Origin: Anaerolineales bacterium
Lineage (GTDB): Bacteria > Chloroflexota > Anaerolineae > B4-G1 > DUEL01
NCBI GenBank assembly: GCA_015662065.1
Contig: DQUX01000203.1
Coordinates: forward strand, 1 to 12,099
DNA: 12,099 nucleotides
Reading direction: 5' to 3'
Under the pieces are notes generated by a model that was not told the origin of the DNA, searched no databases, and saw nothing but the letters and a program-made list of their open reading frames with translations. Each line of letters opens with the position of its first letter. Within the stretch, counting starts at the first letter, position 1. The translations under genes and the position numbers were made by a program. Positions 1 through 5,708 of the stretch are shown piece by piece.

Positions 1-1550
1 GAGGTCGTCGTCGCCTCCGACCGGGTGGTGGAGGCGAAGGACGAGGACGAACTGCTCACGCCGGAAAATCCGCCAACCGTGTCTGAGGCGGAGATGGTTC
101 CGCTCATCGTTATCGAATTCGTCCTGGTGTGTGCGTTGCCGACGGTCTGGCTGTTTCCGTCGGTCGTGGTCGTGCCGGTCGTGTCGGCGCTCCCCCAGGA
201 GGTGCTGTTCCCGGCGCCGATGGTCACATTCGTCCTGACTCCGATGCCGAATGGCTGGGCCGCCACCCCGCCGCCGCCGCTGACCTCCCTCGACACTGCC
301 CCACCCTGCTGGTTCGTGTGGGACTGTGTGTTTGAAATCGAATGCTGTCTGGTTGACGAGCCGGAGTGCGTGTCACTTTCGGCGGAGCCCACGCTGATGC
401 CGATCGACCCGCCCGTCGTGTGACCCCAACTCGATCCGCCGGAGACGGTTGTGCTGGAGGAGCTCCCACTGGTATGCGCCCGCCCCACCGTATGCGCCCG
501 CCCCACCGTGTGCGCCGTCCCCTCGGTGTGGGCCGTCCCCTCCGAGGTCGTCACGCTGGTGGTCACCGAACTCCCCGACGTGCTGGCGTGCCCCTCCGTG
601 TGGGCCCACCCGTCCGTCACCGCCCGCCCCACCGTCGTCGCGTGTCCCTCTACGTGGGAGGTGGTGTGGCTCTCCGCCACCCCCTCCGTCACCCCCTCCC
701 CCTCCTGCCGCCCGAAGGCCGCCGCCGCCGTCCGTCCCAGGCTTTCCGACAGGGTGAAGGGGATGGCTATCCCCGTGCTGATCGCCTCCACCCCTGTCTG
801 CTGGCCGGCCGCCACCGACGCCTCCCCCGCCACCCCCGCCAGCATCCGGGCGAGGTCGGATTGGGCCAACCGGGAGGCCAGCGTCAGCATCAGAAACTCC
901 TCCCCCGCCGCCGCCAGCGCCCGACAGAGCATCTCCCCCTGCTGCTGGGTGAAGGTCTGTCCCTCCGCCTCCCGCCCCTTCTCCCCGGGCCCCTCCCGCC
1001 CCATCCCCCGCGCCCCCATCCTCGGCTCCGGCTGCCCGATGACCACCAGCGCGTGGGAGAACCCGGCCAGCGCCCGCCGCATCCACTCCGCCAACTGCAC
1101 CGTCAGCCCCACCAGCCGGGACTGCTCAAAGTTGGCCATCGAGCCCTGCACCGCCGCCATCCCCAAGAGGGCGTTCCGCCTCGCCTCCTCCAGCCGGTCC
1201 CCCAGCCCCACCGCCCCGTACATCTGGAACACCCCCAGCGGCGGGTCGAAGACCCCCGCCTTCACCTCCGCCAGATCGTACCGGGCGATCCGCTGGTTGT
1301 ACAGCCCCGCCAGCACCGTCCGCATCCGCTCCACCAGCCCCGGCTCCTGCCGGGCCTCCTGGGGCAGATACTGGAGCATCCGCAGGCAGACCACCCGGAA
1401 CAACTCGTACTCCCGCCCGTCCTCCCGCTCCCGCAGGTGGAACCAGAGATACTCCAGCCGGTCCTCCCCCTCGGCAAACACCATCCCGTTGTCCAGCACC
1501 ACCAGGTCGTCCGGGACGACCGACCGACCCGCCCTTGAGATGACCGGCAT
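1..1550 (-). CDS. Large Ser/Thr/Gly/His-rich repeat protein, N-terminal 516 residues (partial, runs off left edge)
   Basis: Reading the minus strand from the ATG at 1550 gives an uninterrupted frame to the window edge (516 codons, no stop), so the gene is truncated by the window, not broken. Residues 1-270 look globular: a charged helical stretch (about 28-90), then a segment around 97-125 containing FDPPLGVFQMYG, and a second helical block (205-245). From about 283 to 516 the sequence becomes low-complexity, rich in Ser, Thr, Gly and His, with hexapeptide repeats of the type AHTxGx at about 340-361. No signal peptide or membrane segment is seen. The ATG overlaps the stop of the upstream membrane protein gene (TGATG), suggesting translational coupling. 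I do not recognise the family with certainty. The layout recalls Chloroflexota proteins annotated as HerA/VirB4- or TraM-recognition-like ATPases, which carry Ser-rich repeats ahead of the ATPase domain, but no Walker motif is present in this fragment. High confidence that it codes, low confidence on function. Confidence 0.85.
   Translation of the reverse strand, partial: MPVISRAGRSVVPDDLVVLDNGMVFAEGEDRLEYLWFHLREREDGREYELFRVVCLRMLQYLPQEARQEPGLVERMRTVLAGLYNQRIARYDLAEVKAGVFDPPLGVFQMYGAVGLGDRLEEARRNALLGMAAVQGSMANFEQSRLVGLTVQLAEWMRRALAGFSHALVVIGQPEPRMGARGMGREGPGEKGREAEGQTFTQQQGEMLCRALAAAGEEFLMLTLASRLAQSDLARMLAGVAGEASVAAGQQTGVEAISTGIAIPFTLSESLGRTAAAAFGRQEGEGVTEGVAESHTTSHVEGHATTVGRAVTDGWAHTEGHASTSGSSVTTSVTTSEGTAHTEGTAHTVGRAHTVGRAHTSGSSSSTTVSGGSSWGHTTGGSIGISVGSAESDTHSGSSTRQHSISNTQSHTNQQGGAVSREVSGGGGVAAQPFGIGVRTNVTIGAGNSTSWGSADTTGTTTTDGNSQTVGNAHTRTNSITMSGTISASDTVGGFSGVSSSSSSFASTTRSEATTT
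472..543. repeat. 18-bp tandem repeat, four copies, in-frame
   Basis: Four consecutive 18-bp units lie at 472-489, 490-507, 508-525 and 526-543. The first two are identical and the last two are diverged but alignable. They sit inside the large minus-strand coding region and encode the hexapeptide series AHTEGT, AHTVGR, AHTVGR, AHTSGS, so unit gain or loss would keep the frame. The identity of the first two copies suggests recent duplication or gene conversion. Confidence 0.85.
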
Positions 1551-2221
1551 CACTCCACCTCCCCCCGGCTGCGCAACTGCCGGATCCGCTCCTCCGCCGT
1601 CGCCCACGGGCTCACCCGCGTCTTGGCGTGCACCGCGAACCGCTGGGCCACGTAGCCAAAGTACATCAGCGGCCCCACCACCCACAGCATCAGCGCGGCG
1701 TAGGGGACCACCGACGAGACCACCGCCGCCTCCAGCCCCTCCCCCGCCCCCGGCCGGCCCAGGCTGCGGGACCAGGCGGCCAAGCCCGCCGGGCTCAACT
1801 GCATCTTGAGGAGCAGCAGAAAACCCGCCGCCGCCGCCGCGTAGACGGCCAGCATCCACTTGAGGCGGGAGAGGAGGTGCTCCCGCTCCAGGGGGATGGT
1901 CAGCGGGACCAGCAGGAGGCAGGCCCACATCCCCAGGCCGATGAGGGGGATGGGGGGCGGAGCGGCCAACCCCACCGCCGTCCAGAACAGGGCCAGAAGG
2001 GGGGTGCCCAGGTACGCGGTGACCGACTCCCGCTGCACCCTCCCCCGCCCGTACCGCCGGGGCCGATGGCCCGCCCGCCGGGACACGTCACGGTCCGCCA
2101 GCAGCAGCACCCCCACCGCCAACGGCCACGTCAGCACCACCGGCAGATGGGACCACGACCAGTACAGAACCACCAACAACCCGTTGGCGGTGAGGATCAA
2201 TACGTCGAGAAGGCCACTCAT
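1550..2221 (-). CDS. Multi-pass integral membrane protein, unknown function
   Basis: The 223-residue product has about six hydrophobic segments (approximately 4-22, 26-42, 68-87, 90-110, 122-140 and 165-192). There is a basic loop at 44-64 rich in Arg, and a charged cytoplasmic-looking C-terminal tail (194-223), so it is an inner-membrane protein. No catalytic motif is visible and I do not recognise a family. The stop codon overlaps the ATG of the following large repeat protein by one base (TGATG), so the two are probably coupled in translation and may act in one complex. The ATG at 2221 has no convincing Shine-Dalgarno in front of it. The start is kept because it gives a hydrophobic N-terminus and no better in-frame start was seen. 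A role as the membrane platform of a secretion or DNA-transfer apparatus is possible from context only. Confidence 0.8.
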   Translation of the reverse strand: MSGLLDVLILTANGLLVVLYWSWSHLPVVLTWPLAVGVLLLADRDVSRRAGHRPRRYGRGRVQRESVTAYLGTPLLALFWTAVGLAAPPPIPLIGLGMWACLLLVPLTIPLEREHLLSRLKWMLAVYAAAAAGFLLLLKMQLSPAGLAAWSRSLGRPGAGEGLEAAVVSSVVPYAALMLWVVGPLMYFGYVAQRFAVHAKTRVSPWATAEERIRQLRSRGEVE

Positions 2222-2241
2222 CGTGGTAGATCGTCCATGTT

Positions 2242-2271
2242 ATCCGCGGTTTCCTGCCATCCGCGGCTTCC
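2242..2271. repeat. Pair of 13-nt direct repeats with CCGCGG core (possible operator)
   Basis: ATCCGCGGTTTCC (2242-2254) is repeated as ATCCGCGGCTTCC (2259-2271) with one mismatch and a 17-bp period. Each copy contains the palindrome CCGCGG. The pair lies 21-50 bp ahead of the start of the minus-strand membrane protein gene, in the 101-bp gap after the cysteine-cluster gene. The spacing is not a helical repeat, so binding of two proteins on one face is not obvious. An operator or an RNA-level element is a guess. Confidence 0.45.
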
Positions 2272-2282
2272 CTCTGAGAGAA

Positions 2283-2308
2283 GGCGGGAGTGGGAGGGCA
2301 CTCCCGCC
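2283..2308 (-). terminator. Perfect 10-bp hairpin after the cysteine-cluster gene (weak terminator or processing element)
   Basis: GGCGGGAGTG (2283-2292) and its exact reverse complement (2299-2308) enclose a 6-nt loop, 15 bp beyond the stop codon of the minus-strand gene ending at 2323. On the minus strand the stem is followed by TTCTCTC, which is pyrimidine-rich but not a true T-run. Termination would therefore be partial at best. The hairpin may instead protect the upstream mRNA or set different expression of the genes on either side. Confidence 0.5.
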
Positions 2309-2322
2309 ATGGTAGAGAACGT

Positions 2323-2784
2323 TCAATGCAATCGGACCTTCCCGGAGACGAGCGCCAGCAACAGCCGGATCAGTCGCCCCACCCCCTGGGTGACCTGTTC
2401 GGTCGTCAGCAGTGTGAGGAGTTCGACGAGGCGGCCCAGCAGCCTTCCGGCTGCATCCAGGAACCGCCCGACCTGCTCCAGGTCGAGCCCCGGATCGAGA
2501 TGGCGACGGCCCTCGCCGGCGACGCCACCGGGCCTGCCCGCGATCTCCTCCGCTGCCGGCACCCTCCTCAGGCCCCAGCACTGCTGGCGCAGCCTGCAGC
2601 CCAGGCAGGAAAGGGGATCCCGCCGACGGGCCAGACAGGCTGCGGCCATCGGAGAGATGGGAACTATGAGGGTCCCCACTACCGTCGGCTGCGGTGCGGC
2701 CGACGGCCCTCCCCAACGGCGGACCAGAACCAGCAGGGCCACCACGACGCTCGCAGAGAGTACCGTTGAGACGATCTCCTCCAT
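2323..2784 (-). CDS. Small single-TM protein with a four-cysteine cluster, unknown function
   Basis: The ATG at 2784 is chosen because AAGGAGG lies 6 bp ahead of it. The frame stays open upstream to 3099, but that part lacks a ribosome site and overlaps repeat-rich DNA. The product is 153 aa. Residues 4-21 form one hydrophobic segment followed by RRW, typical of a membrane anchor. Cysteines at 50, 60, 63 and 69 make a C-X9-C-X2-C-X5-C cluster that could bind zinc or an Fe-S cluster. Residues 98-153 are predicted amphipathic helix (LEQVGRFLDAAGRLLGRLVE and on), a likely partner-binding region. I do not recognise the family. It is the first gene of a minus-strand series with the membrane protein and the large repeat protein, separated from the next by 101 bp containing repeats and a hairpin. 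Metal binding is inference only. Confidence 0.7.
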   Translation of the reverse strand: MEEIVSTVLSASVVVALLVLVRRWGGPSAAPQPTVVGTLIVPISPMAAACLARRRDPLSCLGCRLRQQCWGLRRVPAAEEIAGRPGGVAGEGRRHLDPGLDLEQVGRFLDAAGRLLGRLVELLTLLTTEQVTQGVGRLIRLLLALVSGKVRLH

Positions 2785-2961
2785 CCCTAACCTCCTTACT
2801 TGTGCTGTGGAGTCCGGCAGCCCTCCCCCTCTGGGGAATGCTGCCCGTGGTGGGATGCCCTCCCACCCCAGACGAATGACACACCGCCGACGTGGCACCT
2901 CACGCCGACGTGGACCCACGCCCGTAGGGGCGGAGATCCCACAGAAAAGTGAACCTGAGGG

Positions 2962-2996
2962 GGGTAGTCCCTCCCCATCGGAGGGAGGGACTACCC
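2962..2996. repeat. Perfect 14-bp inverted repeat, 7-nt loop
   Basis: The arms GGGTAGTCCCTCCC (2962-2975) and GGGAGGGACTACCC (2983-2996) are exact reverse complements around CATCGGA. Neither side is followed by a T-run on its own strand, so it is not a standard intrinsic terminator. It could be a palindromic repeat of the REP or MITE-remnant kind, or a protein-binding site upstream of the cysteine-cluster gene. Confidence 0.7.
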
Positions 2997-3050
2997 AAAG
3001 AAGAGGTTGGGATGGAAAGACCAGGCACGCAGGCCCGGCTCCGATATACA

Positions 3051-3078
3051 CCTGGGGGAGTGGCTCTATCCCCCCAGG
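3051..3078. repeat. 8-bp inverted repeat with 12-nt loop
   Basis: CCTGGGGG (3051-3058) pairs with CCCCCAGG (3071-3078). It lies about 20 bp beyond the T-tract of the intrinsic terminator of the SSB-like gene. Possible second-chance stem or part of the repeat-rich stretch; there is no T-run after it. Confidence 0.5.
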
Positions 3079-3097
3079 CCTGGTAATGTGCAGACGC

Positions 3098-3138
3098 AAA
3101 AGAAAAAGGCCAGCCCCCAGGTGGTGATGGGTCTGGCC
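3098..3138 (-). terminator. Intrinsic terminator of the SSB-like gene
   Basis: On the minus strand GGCCAG (complement of 3133-3138) pairs with CTGGCC (complement of 3108-3113). One mismatch and a further CCC/GGG extension follow, and then TTTTTCTTTT (complement of 3098-3107). It lies about 50 bp after the stop of the SSB-like gene and is the clearest Rho-independent terminator in the window. It separates that transcript from the cysteine-cluster gene downstream. Confidence 0.8.
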
Positions 3139-3190
3139 TACGTTGCGAAACGTCCGACGAAGCGCGAAGTCAGCAGTTGAAGCTTACCGT

Positions 3191-3616
3191 CTATGGCCCT
3201 TGCACTTCCTCCTCCCGTGCTCTGCCGAGGGCCACAATCCGGTCAGCCACCACGTCTGTGACCTCATCCCGAAGCACCGCACTCTCCGGGTCAAAGCCCT
3301 GCGCCCAGATAACAGGCGCCCCTTGAGCCATCTCGGCCACCTCTGCCAGCGTCCGCCGCCGTGGACGACTGCCGAGGAAGCCATGAATGCGGACCCGCTG
3401 CCCCGGCCGGACCGCCACCGGAAGCCCGCCAGGCGCGCCCCCGATAACCCGGACCGTGAGATAGTCCGGTGTTTGGTCGTGGTCTGTCTGCACCTGGGGC
3501 GGGGGCTTCTGTGGCAGGTCCGGATCCCGATACGACGCCAACCGGAAGTAGAGATCCCCGCTCCAGCGCCACATCGTGTTGGTAACATACCCCTCGACGA
3601 CAACGACGTTCAGCAT
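3191..3616 (-). CDS. Small SSB-like OB-fold protein
   Basis: The ATG at 3616 is preferred because GGAGGAG ends 3 bp ahead of it. A TTG four codons upstream lies inside that ribosome site. The product is 141 aa. The pattern MLNVVVVEGYVTNTMWRWSG, then FRLASYRD (24-31), DYLTVRVIGG (51-60) and VRPGQRVRIHGFLGSR (69-84) matches the strand order of a single-stranded DNA-binding protein OB fold (start, strand 2, strand 4 and the G-x-V-x-V-x-G strand 5). It differs from housekeeping SSB in having a Pro/Gln/Asp-rich loop (32-50) and no DDDIPF-type acidic tip; the C-terminus is instead helical and charged. It is therefore probably an accessory SSB or PriB-like paralogue that binds ssDNA in the cytoplasm. 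It has its own promoter and terminator. Its position beside the secretion-like genes fits DNA processing, but that link is inference. Confidence 0.75.
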   Translation of the reverse strand: MLNVVVVEGYVTNTMWRWSGDLYFRLASYRDPDLPQKPPPQVQTDHDQTPDYLTVRVIGGAPGGLPVAVRPGQRVRIHGFLGSRPRRRTLAEVAEMAQGAPVIWAQGFDPESAVLRDEVTDVVADRIVALGRAREEEVQGP

Positions 3617-3636
3617 AGGCTCCTCCAAAACTAAAA

Positions 3637-3679
3637 TGGCCGGAAGGTGGGCCCGGTCGCTCTAGGTTCCTTCCGGCCA
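3637..3679 (-). promoter_or_regulatory. Leader hairpin with T-rich tail, possible attenuator ahead of the SSB-like gene
   Basis: TGGCCGGAAGG (3637-3647) and CCTTCCGGCCA (3669-3679) are perfect 11-bp arms around a 21-nt loop that contains GGGCCC. On the minus-strand transcript the stem is directly followed by TTTTAGTTTT and then by the Shine-Dalgarno GGAGGAG. It lies between the promoter and the start codon, so it can act as a transcription attenuator or as a structure controlling access to the ribosome site. Confidence 0.6.
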
Positions 3680-3705
3680 ACGTCTCAGTTTGCGGTTATG
3701 CTCTC

Positions 3706-3733
3706 ATTATAATCAGTCGGCCCGCTCTGTCAA
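3706..3733 (-). promoter_or_regulatory. Consensus sigma70-type promoter for the SSB-like gene
   Basis: On the minus strand TTGACA (complement of 3728-3733) and TATAAT (complement of 3706-3711) are separated by 16 bp, both hexamers fully matching consensus. Expected transcription start is near 3699, giving a leader of about 83 nt to the ATG at 3616. In such a GC-rich region this AT island is striking and suggests strong expression unless attenuated. Confidence 0.85.
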
Positions 3734-3786
3734 GACCCAGGCCGCCCCAGAACGGCCAAATAGTACCTTTTTCCTACCCCCCAAGC

Positions 3787-3815
3787 TTGCCCTCTCCCCC
3801 GCATCGTGTTAGAAT
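3787..3815 (+). promoter_or_regulatory. Sigma70-like promoter for the sugar isomerase-like gene
   Basis: TTGCCC (3787-3792), a 17-bp spacer and TAGAAT (3810-3815) form a reasonable promoter with a predicted start near 3822, about 50 nt ahead of the ATG at 3873. It is divergent from the SSB-like promoter, with about 53 bp between the two -35 boxes. That gap contains a GGCCG/CGGCC inverted repeat (3740-3757) which could serve as a shared operator. Confidence 0.6.
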
Positions 3816-3872
3816 CCGTCCGCAGGTGCGGCGTGAGCGGAAGACCACGCCGCGCGAATCTCAGGAGGCGAT

Positions 3873-4715
3873 ATGATCATCCTCTCCACGGGGTCCATCT
3901 ACAACTACGGCACCGACCGGGTGTTCGCCCTCGCCGCCGAGGTCGGGTTCGACGGCGTGGAGGTGCTGATCGACAACCGCTGGGACACCCGCCAGCCGGC
4001 CTACCTGAGGCAACTCTCCACTGCCCACGATCTCCCCATCATCGCCCTGCACAGCCCTTTCGTCGCCGATGTGCAGGGCTGGCCGTCCGACCAACTGGGA
4101 CGGCTGAAGCGGACGGTGGCACTGGCGCAGGAGCTAGAGGTCCCCCTGGTCATCACCCACCTGCCCTTCCGCTTCCACGGCATCCTCGGCTACTGGCACG
4201 GCCCCCACCCCCGCCGCTTTCTGCTGCCGATCCCCTGGCCCCGACGGGAGCCGTACTACTACTTCCTCCAAAACGGCCACCTACAGAGAATGGAAGCCAC
4301 CTCCGGCGTCACCATCGCCGTGGAGAACATGCCCGCCCATCGCCTCCTGGGCCAGCCGGTCAGCATCGCCTGGTTCAACCGTCCGGAGGAACTGACCCGC
4401 TTCCCCCACCTAACCCTGGACACAACCCATATAGGGACGTGGGGGCTGGAGCCGGTAGAGGTTTATGAGACCCTGAAGGAACACATAGCCCACGTCCACC
4501 TCTCCAACTTCGACGGGAAGGAGCACCGCTCCCCACCCGACGGTCGGCTACGGCTGGCGGAGCTGCTCCGCCGCATGGCCCACGACGGCTACCGGGGAGC
4601 GATCAGCGTGGAAAGCGGCCCCGACGCACTGGACGCCGAGGACGAGGGAAAATGTCGGACGGCGCTGAAGCGGGCGCTGGAATTCTGCCGGGAGCATTTC
4701 ACCATCGAAATGTAG
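3873..4715 (+). CDS. Sugar phosphate isomerase/epimerase-like TIM-barrel protein (AP endonuclease 2 / xylose isomerase-like family)
   Basis: The ATG at 3873 follows AGGAGG with a 5-bp spacer. The 280-aa length suits the family. Repeated beta-strand ends match the xylose isomerase-like TIM barrel: GFDGVEVLID (25-34), IIALHSPF (56-63), LVITHLPF (92-99), TIAVENMP (147-154), LTLDTTHIG (180-188), HVHLSNFDG (207-215) and AISVESG (243-249). Candidate divalent-metal ligands are Glu151, Asp183, His186, His209 and Glu247. Members isomerise or epimerise sugars or sugar phosphates, or act as endonuclease IV-like enzymes; the lack of the full Nfo-type ligand set favours a sugar role, but the substrate cannot be told. 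No signal peptide, so cytoplasmic. It stands alone on the plus strand with its own promoter and converges on ribF with 3 bp between stops, so its transcript must end inside ribF antisense sequence or collide with that operon. Confidence 0.85.
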   Translation: MIILSTGSIYNYGTDRVFALAAEVGFDGVEVLIDNRWDTRQPAYLRQLSTAHDLPIIALHSPFVADVQGWPSDQLGRLKRTVALAQELEVPLVITHLPFRFHGILGYWHGPHPRRFLLPIPWPRREPYYYFLQNGHLQRMEATSGVTIAVENMPAHRLLGQPVSIAWFNRPEELTRFPHLTLDTTHIGTWGLEPVEVYETLKEHIAHVHLSNFDGKEHRSPPDGRLRLAELLRRMAHDGYRGAISVESGPDALDAEDEGKCRTALKRALEFCREHFTIEM

Positions 4716-4718
4716 CCC

Positions 4719-5672
4719 CTACTCAGCTCCCTCTCCTTCCCCACCCTCCACATCGGCGGCCAGGATACGCCGCGCCCGTCCGATGTCCTCGCGTACCTGG
4801 GCCACCAGCGCGTTCAGACTGGGAAAGGTCTCCTCATCCCGCAGCCGGGCGATGAAATCCAGCCCCAGCCGCTGCCCGTACAGGTCTCCCTCGAAATCCA
4901 GGAGGTGCGCCTCCACGATCAAGTGATTGGCGGCGATGGTGGGCCGCACCCCCACGTTGACCACCGCCGGCCAGGTCTCCCCCGCCTCCACCCGGGCAAA
5001 ACAGGCGTAGACCCCGTTGGCCGGGATCAGGCGGCCCGATGGCGGCTCCAGGTTGGCGGTAGGGACGCCCAGGACACAGCCCAGCCCCCGCCCGCGGACC
5101 ACGGTGCCGGACAGATGATAAGGTCGGCCCAGGCACCCATTGGCCTCCTCGATATCCCCGGCGGTGAGGGCAGCCCGGATACGGGTGCTGCTGACCACCT
5201 CCCCCCGCCAGCGCAGCGGCTCCACCACGCGGACGACAAACCCCTCCCGCTCGCCCAACCGCCGAAGGAACGGGACGTTGCCCTCCCGCCGGTGACCCAG
5301 GGCGAAGTCCGGCCCGGCCCACAGCTCCACCAGCCCCAGGTGGCGACATAGGCCGGCCACGAAGCGGGCGGCCGGGGTGCCGGCGACGGCGGGGGTGAAA
5401 CGGAGGACCACCAGCAGGTCCACCCCCAGGCTCTCCAACAGGGCGGCCCGCTCCTCAATGGTGGAGAGCACCGCCACAGGGCTACGGCCCAGCAGTGCCC
5501 CCGGGTGGGGGTCGAAGGTCAGCGCTACCGCCGCCCTCCCCGCCTCGTGGGCCGCCGCCACCATCGAGCCGATCAGATGCCGATGCCCCCGGTGGACCCC
5601 GTCGAAAGCCCCGATGGTGACGTGAGAGGGGCGAGAGAGTGGAGCGTCTTTTAGGGAGTGAACGGTCTGCAT
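4719..5672 (-). CDS. ribF: Bifunctional riboflavin kinase / FAD synthetase
   Basis: The enzyme phosphorylates riboflavin to FMN and then adenylates FMN to FAD in the cytoplasm. The 317-aa length is normal. The N-terminal nucleotidyltransferase domain shows GAFDGVHRGH (21-30), the HxGH-like ATP-binding site, plus FDPHP (53-57), GPDFALGHRREG (120-131) and SSTRIR (161-166). The C-terminal kinase domain shows GVPTANL (202-208, the PTAN motif), NVGVRPT (239-245) and VEAHLLDF (253-260), with the expected general-base Glu. The last ten residues are a Gly/Glu tail. It is the last gene of the minus-strand operon, 36 bp after truB, and its ATG has only a weak ribosome site (GTGAG). The truB-ribF pair is widely conserved in bacteria. 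Confidence 0.95.
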   Translation of the reverse strand: MQTVHSLKDAPLSRPSHVTIGAFDGVHRGHRHLIGSMVAAAHEAGRAAVALTFDPHPGALLGRSPVAVLSTIEERAALLESLGVDLLVVLRFTPAVAGTPAARFVAGLCRHLGLVELWAGPDFALGHRREGNVPFLRRLGEREGFVVRVVEPLRWRGEVVSSTRIRAALTAGDIEEANGCLGRPYHLSGTVVRGRGLGCVLGVPTANLEPPSGRLIPANGVYACFARVEAGETWPAVVNVGVRPTIAANHLIVEAHLLDFEGDLYGQRLGLDFIARLRDEETFPSLNALVAQVREDIGRARRILAADVEGGEGEGAE

Positions 5673-5708
5673 CTCACGAACCGCGGGGCACGGATGACGG
5701 ACGACCCA

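Larger units (their letters stand above)
2785..3097. other. Non-coding repeat-rich intergenic stretch
   Basis: No convincing gene lies here. Open frames on both strands lack ribosome sites and have atypical composition. The stretch holds a 7-bp hairpin (2849-2867, loop TGCCC) and an 11-nt direct repeat CGCCGACGTGG at 2885-2895 and 2903-2913 (18-bp period). It also holds the small hairpin CGCCC-GTAG-GGGCG (2919-2932), a perfect 14-bp inverted repeat (2962-2996) and an 8-bp inverted repeat (3051-3078). The GTAGGGGCG motif resembles dispersed GC-rich repeats common in Chloroflexota and cyanobacteria. I found no clear -35/-10 pair here for the downstream minus-strand gene. Confidence 0.6.

Noticed and set aside
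25..423. 132-aa plus-strand frame rich in Val/Pro
   Set aside because: It is antisense to the Ser/Thr-rich repeat tract; its composition is the complement of the S/T/G codons. No ribosome site.
472..543. CRISPR-like array
   Set aside because: The 18-bp units are directly adjacent, without spacers, and lie in frame in a coding region.
373..1086. 237-aa minus-strand Gly-rich frame
   Set aside because: It is out of frame with the coding frame that starts at 1550, which is continuous to the edge and begins at a TGATG coupling site. The Gly-rich product is a frame-shift shadow.
366..1809. Long plus-strand open frames (1538 and 1809 ends) across the left region
   Set aside because: They are Pro/Arg/Ser-rich antisense shadows of the minus-strand large repeat protein and membrane protein genes, with no ribosome site or recognisable domain. 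High GC removes stop codons from antisense frames.
2220..2238. Tiny six-codon frame MDDLPR ending at the membrane protein start
   Set aside because: It overlaps the start as a TGATG arrangement, but has no ribosome site and is too short to support as a leader peptide.
2785..3099. N-terminal extension of the cysteine-cluster gene to 3099
   Set aside because: The extension crosses the palindrome cluster and lacks a ribosome site, while the ATG at 2784 has AAGGAGG at ideal spacing and gives a membrane-anchor N-terminus.
3692..3716. Plus-strand TTGCGG/TATAAT promoter
   Set aside because: The spacer is only 12 bp; the same TATAAT island fits perfectly as the -10 on the minus strand.
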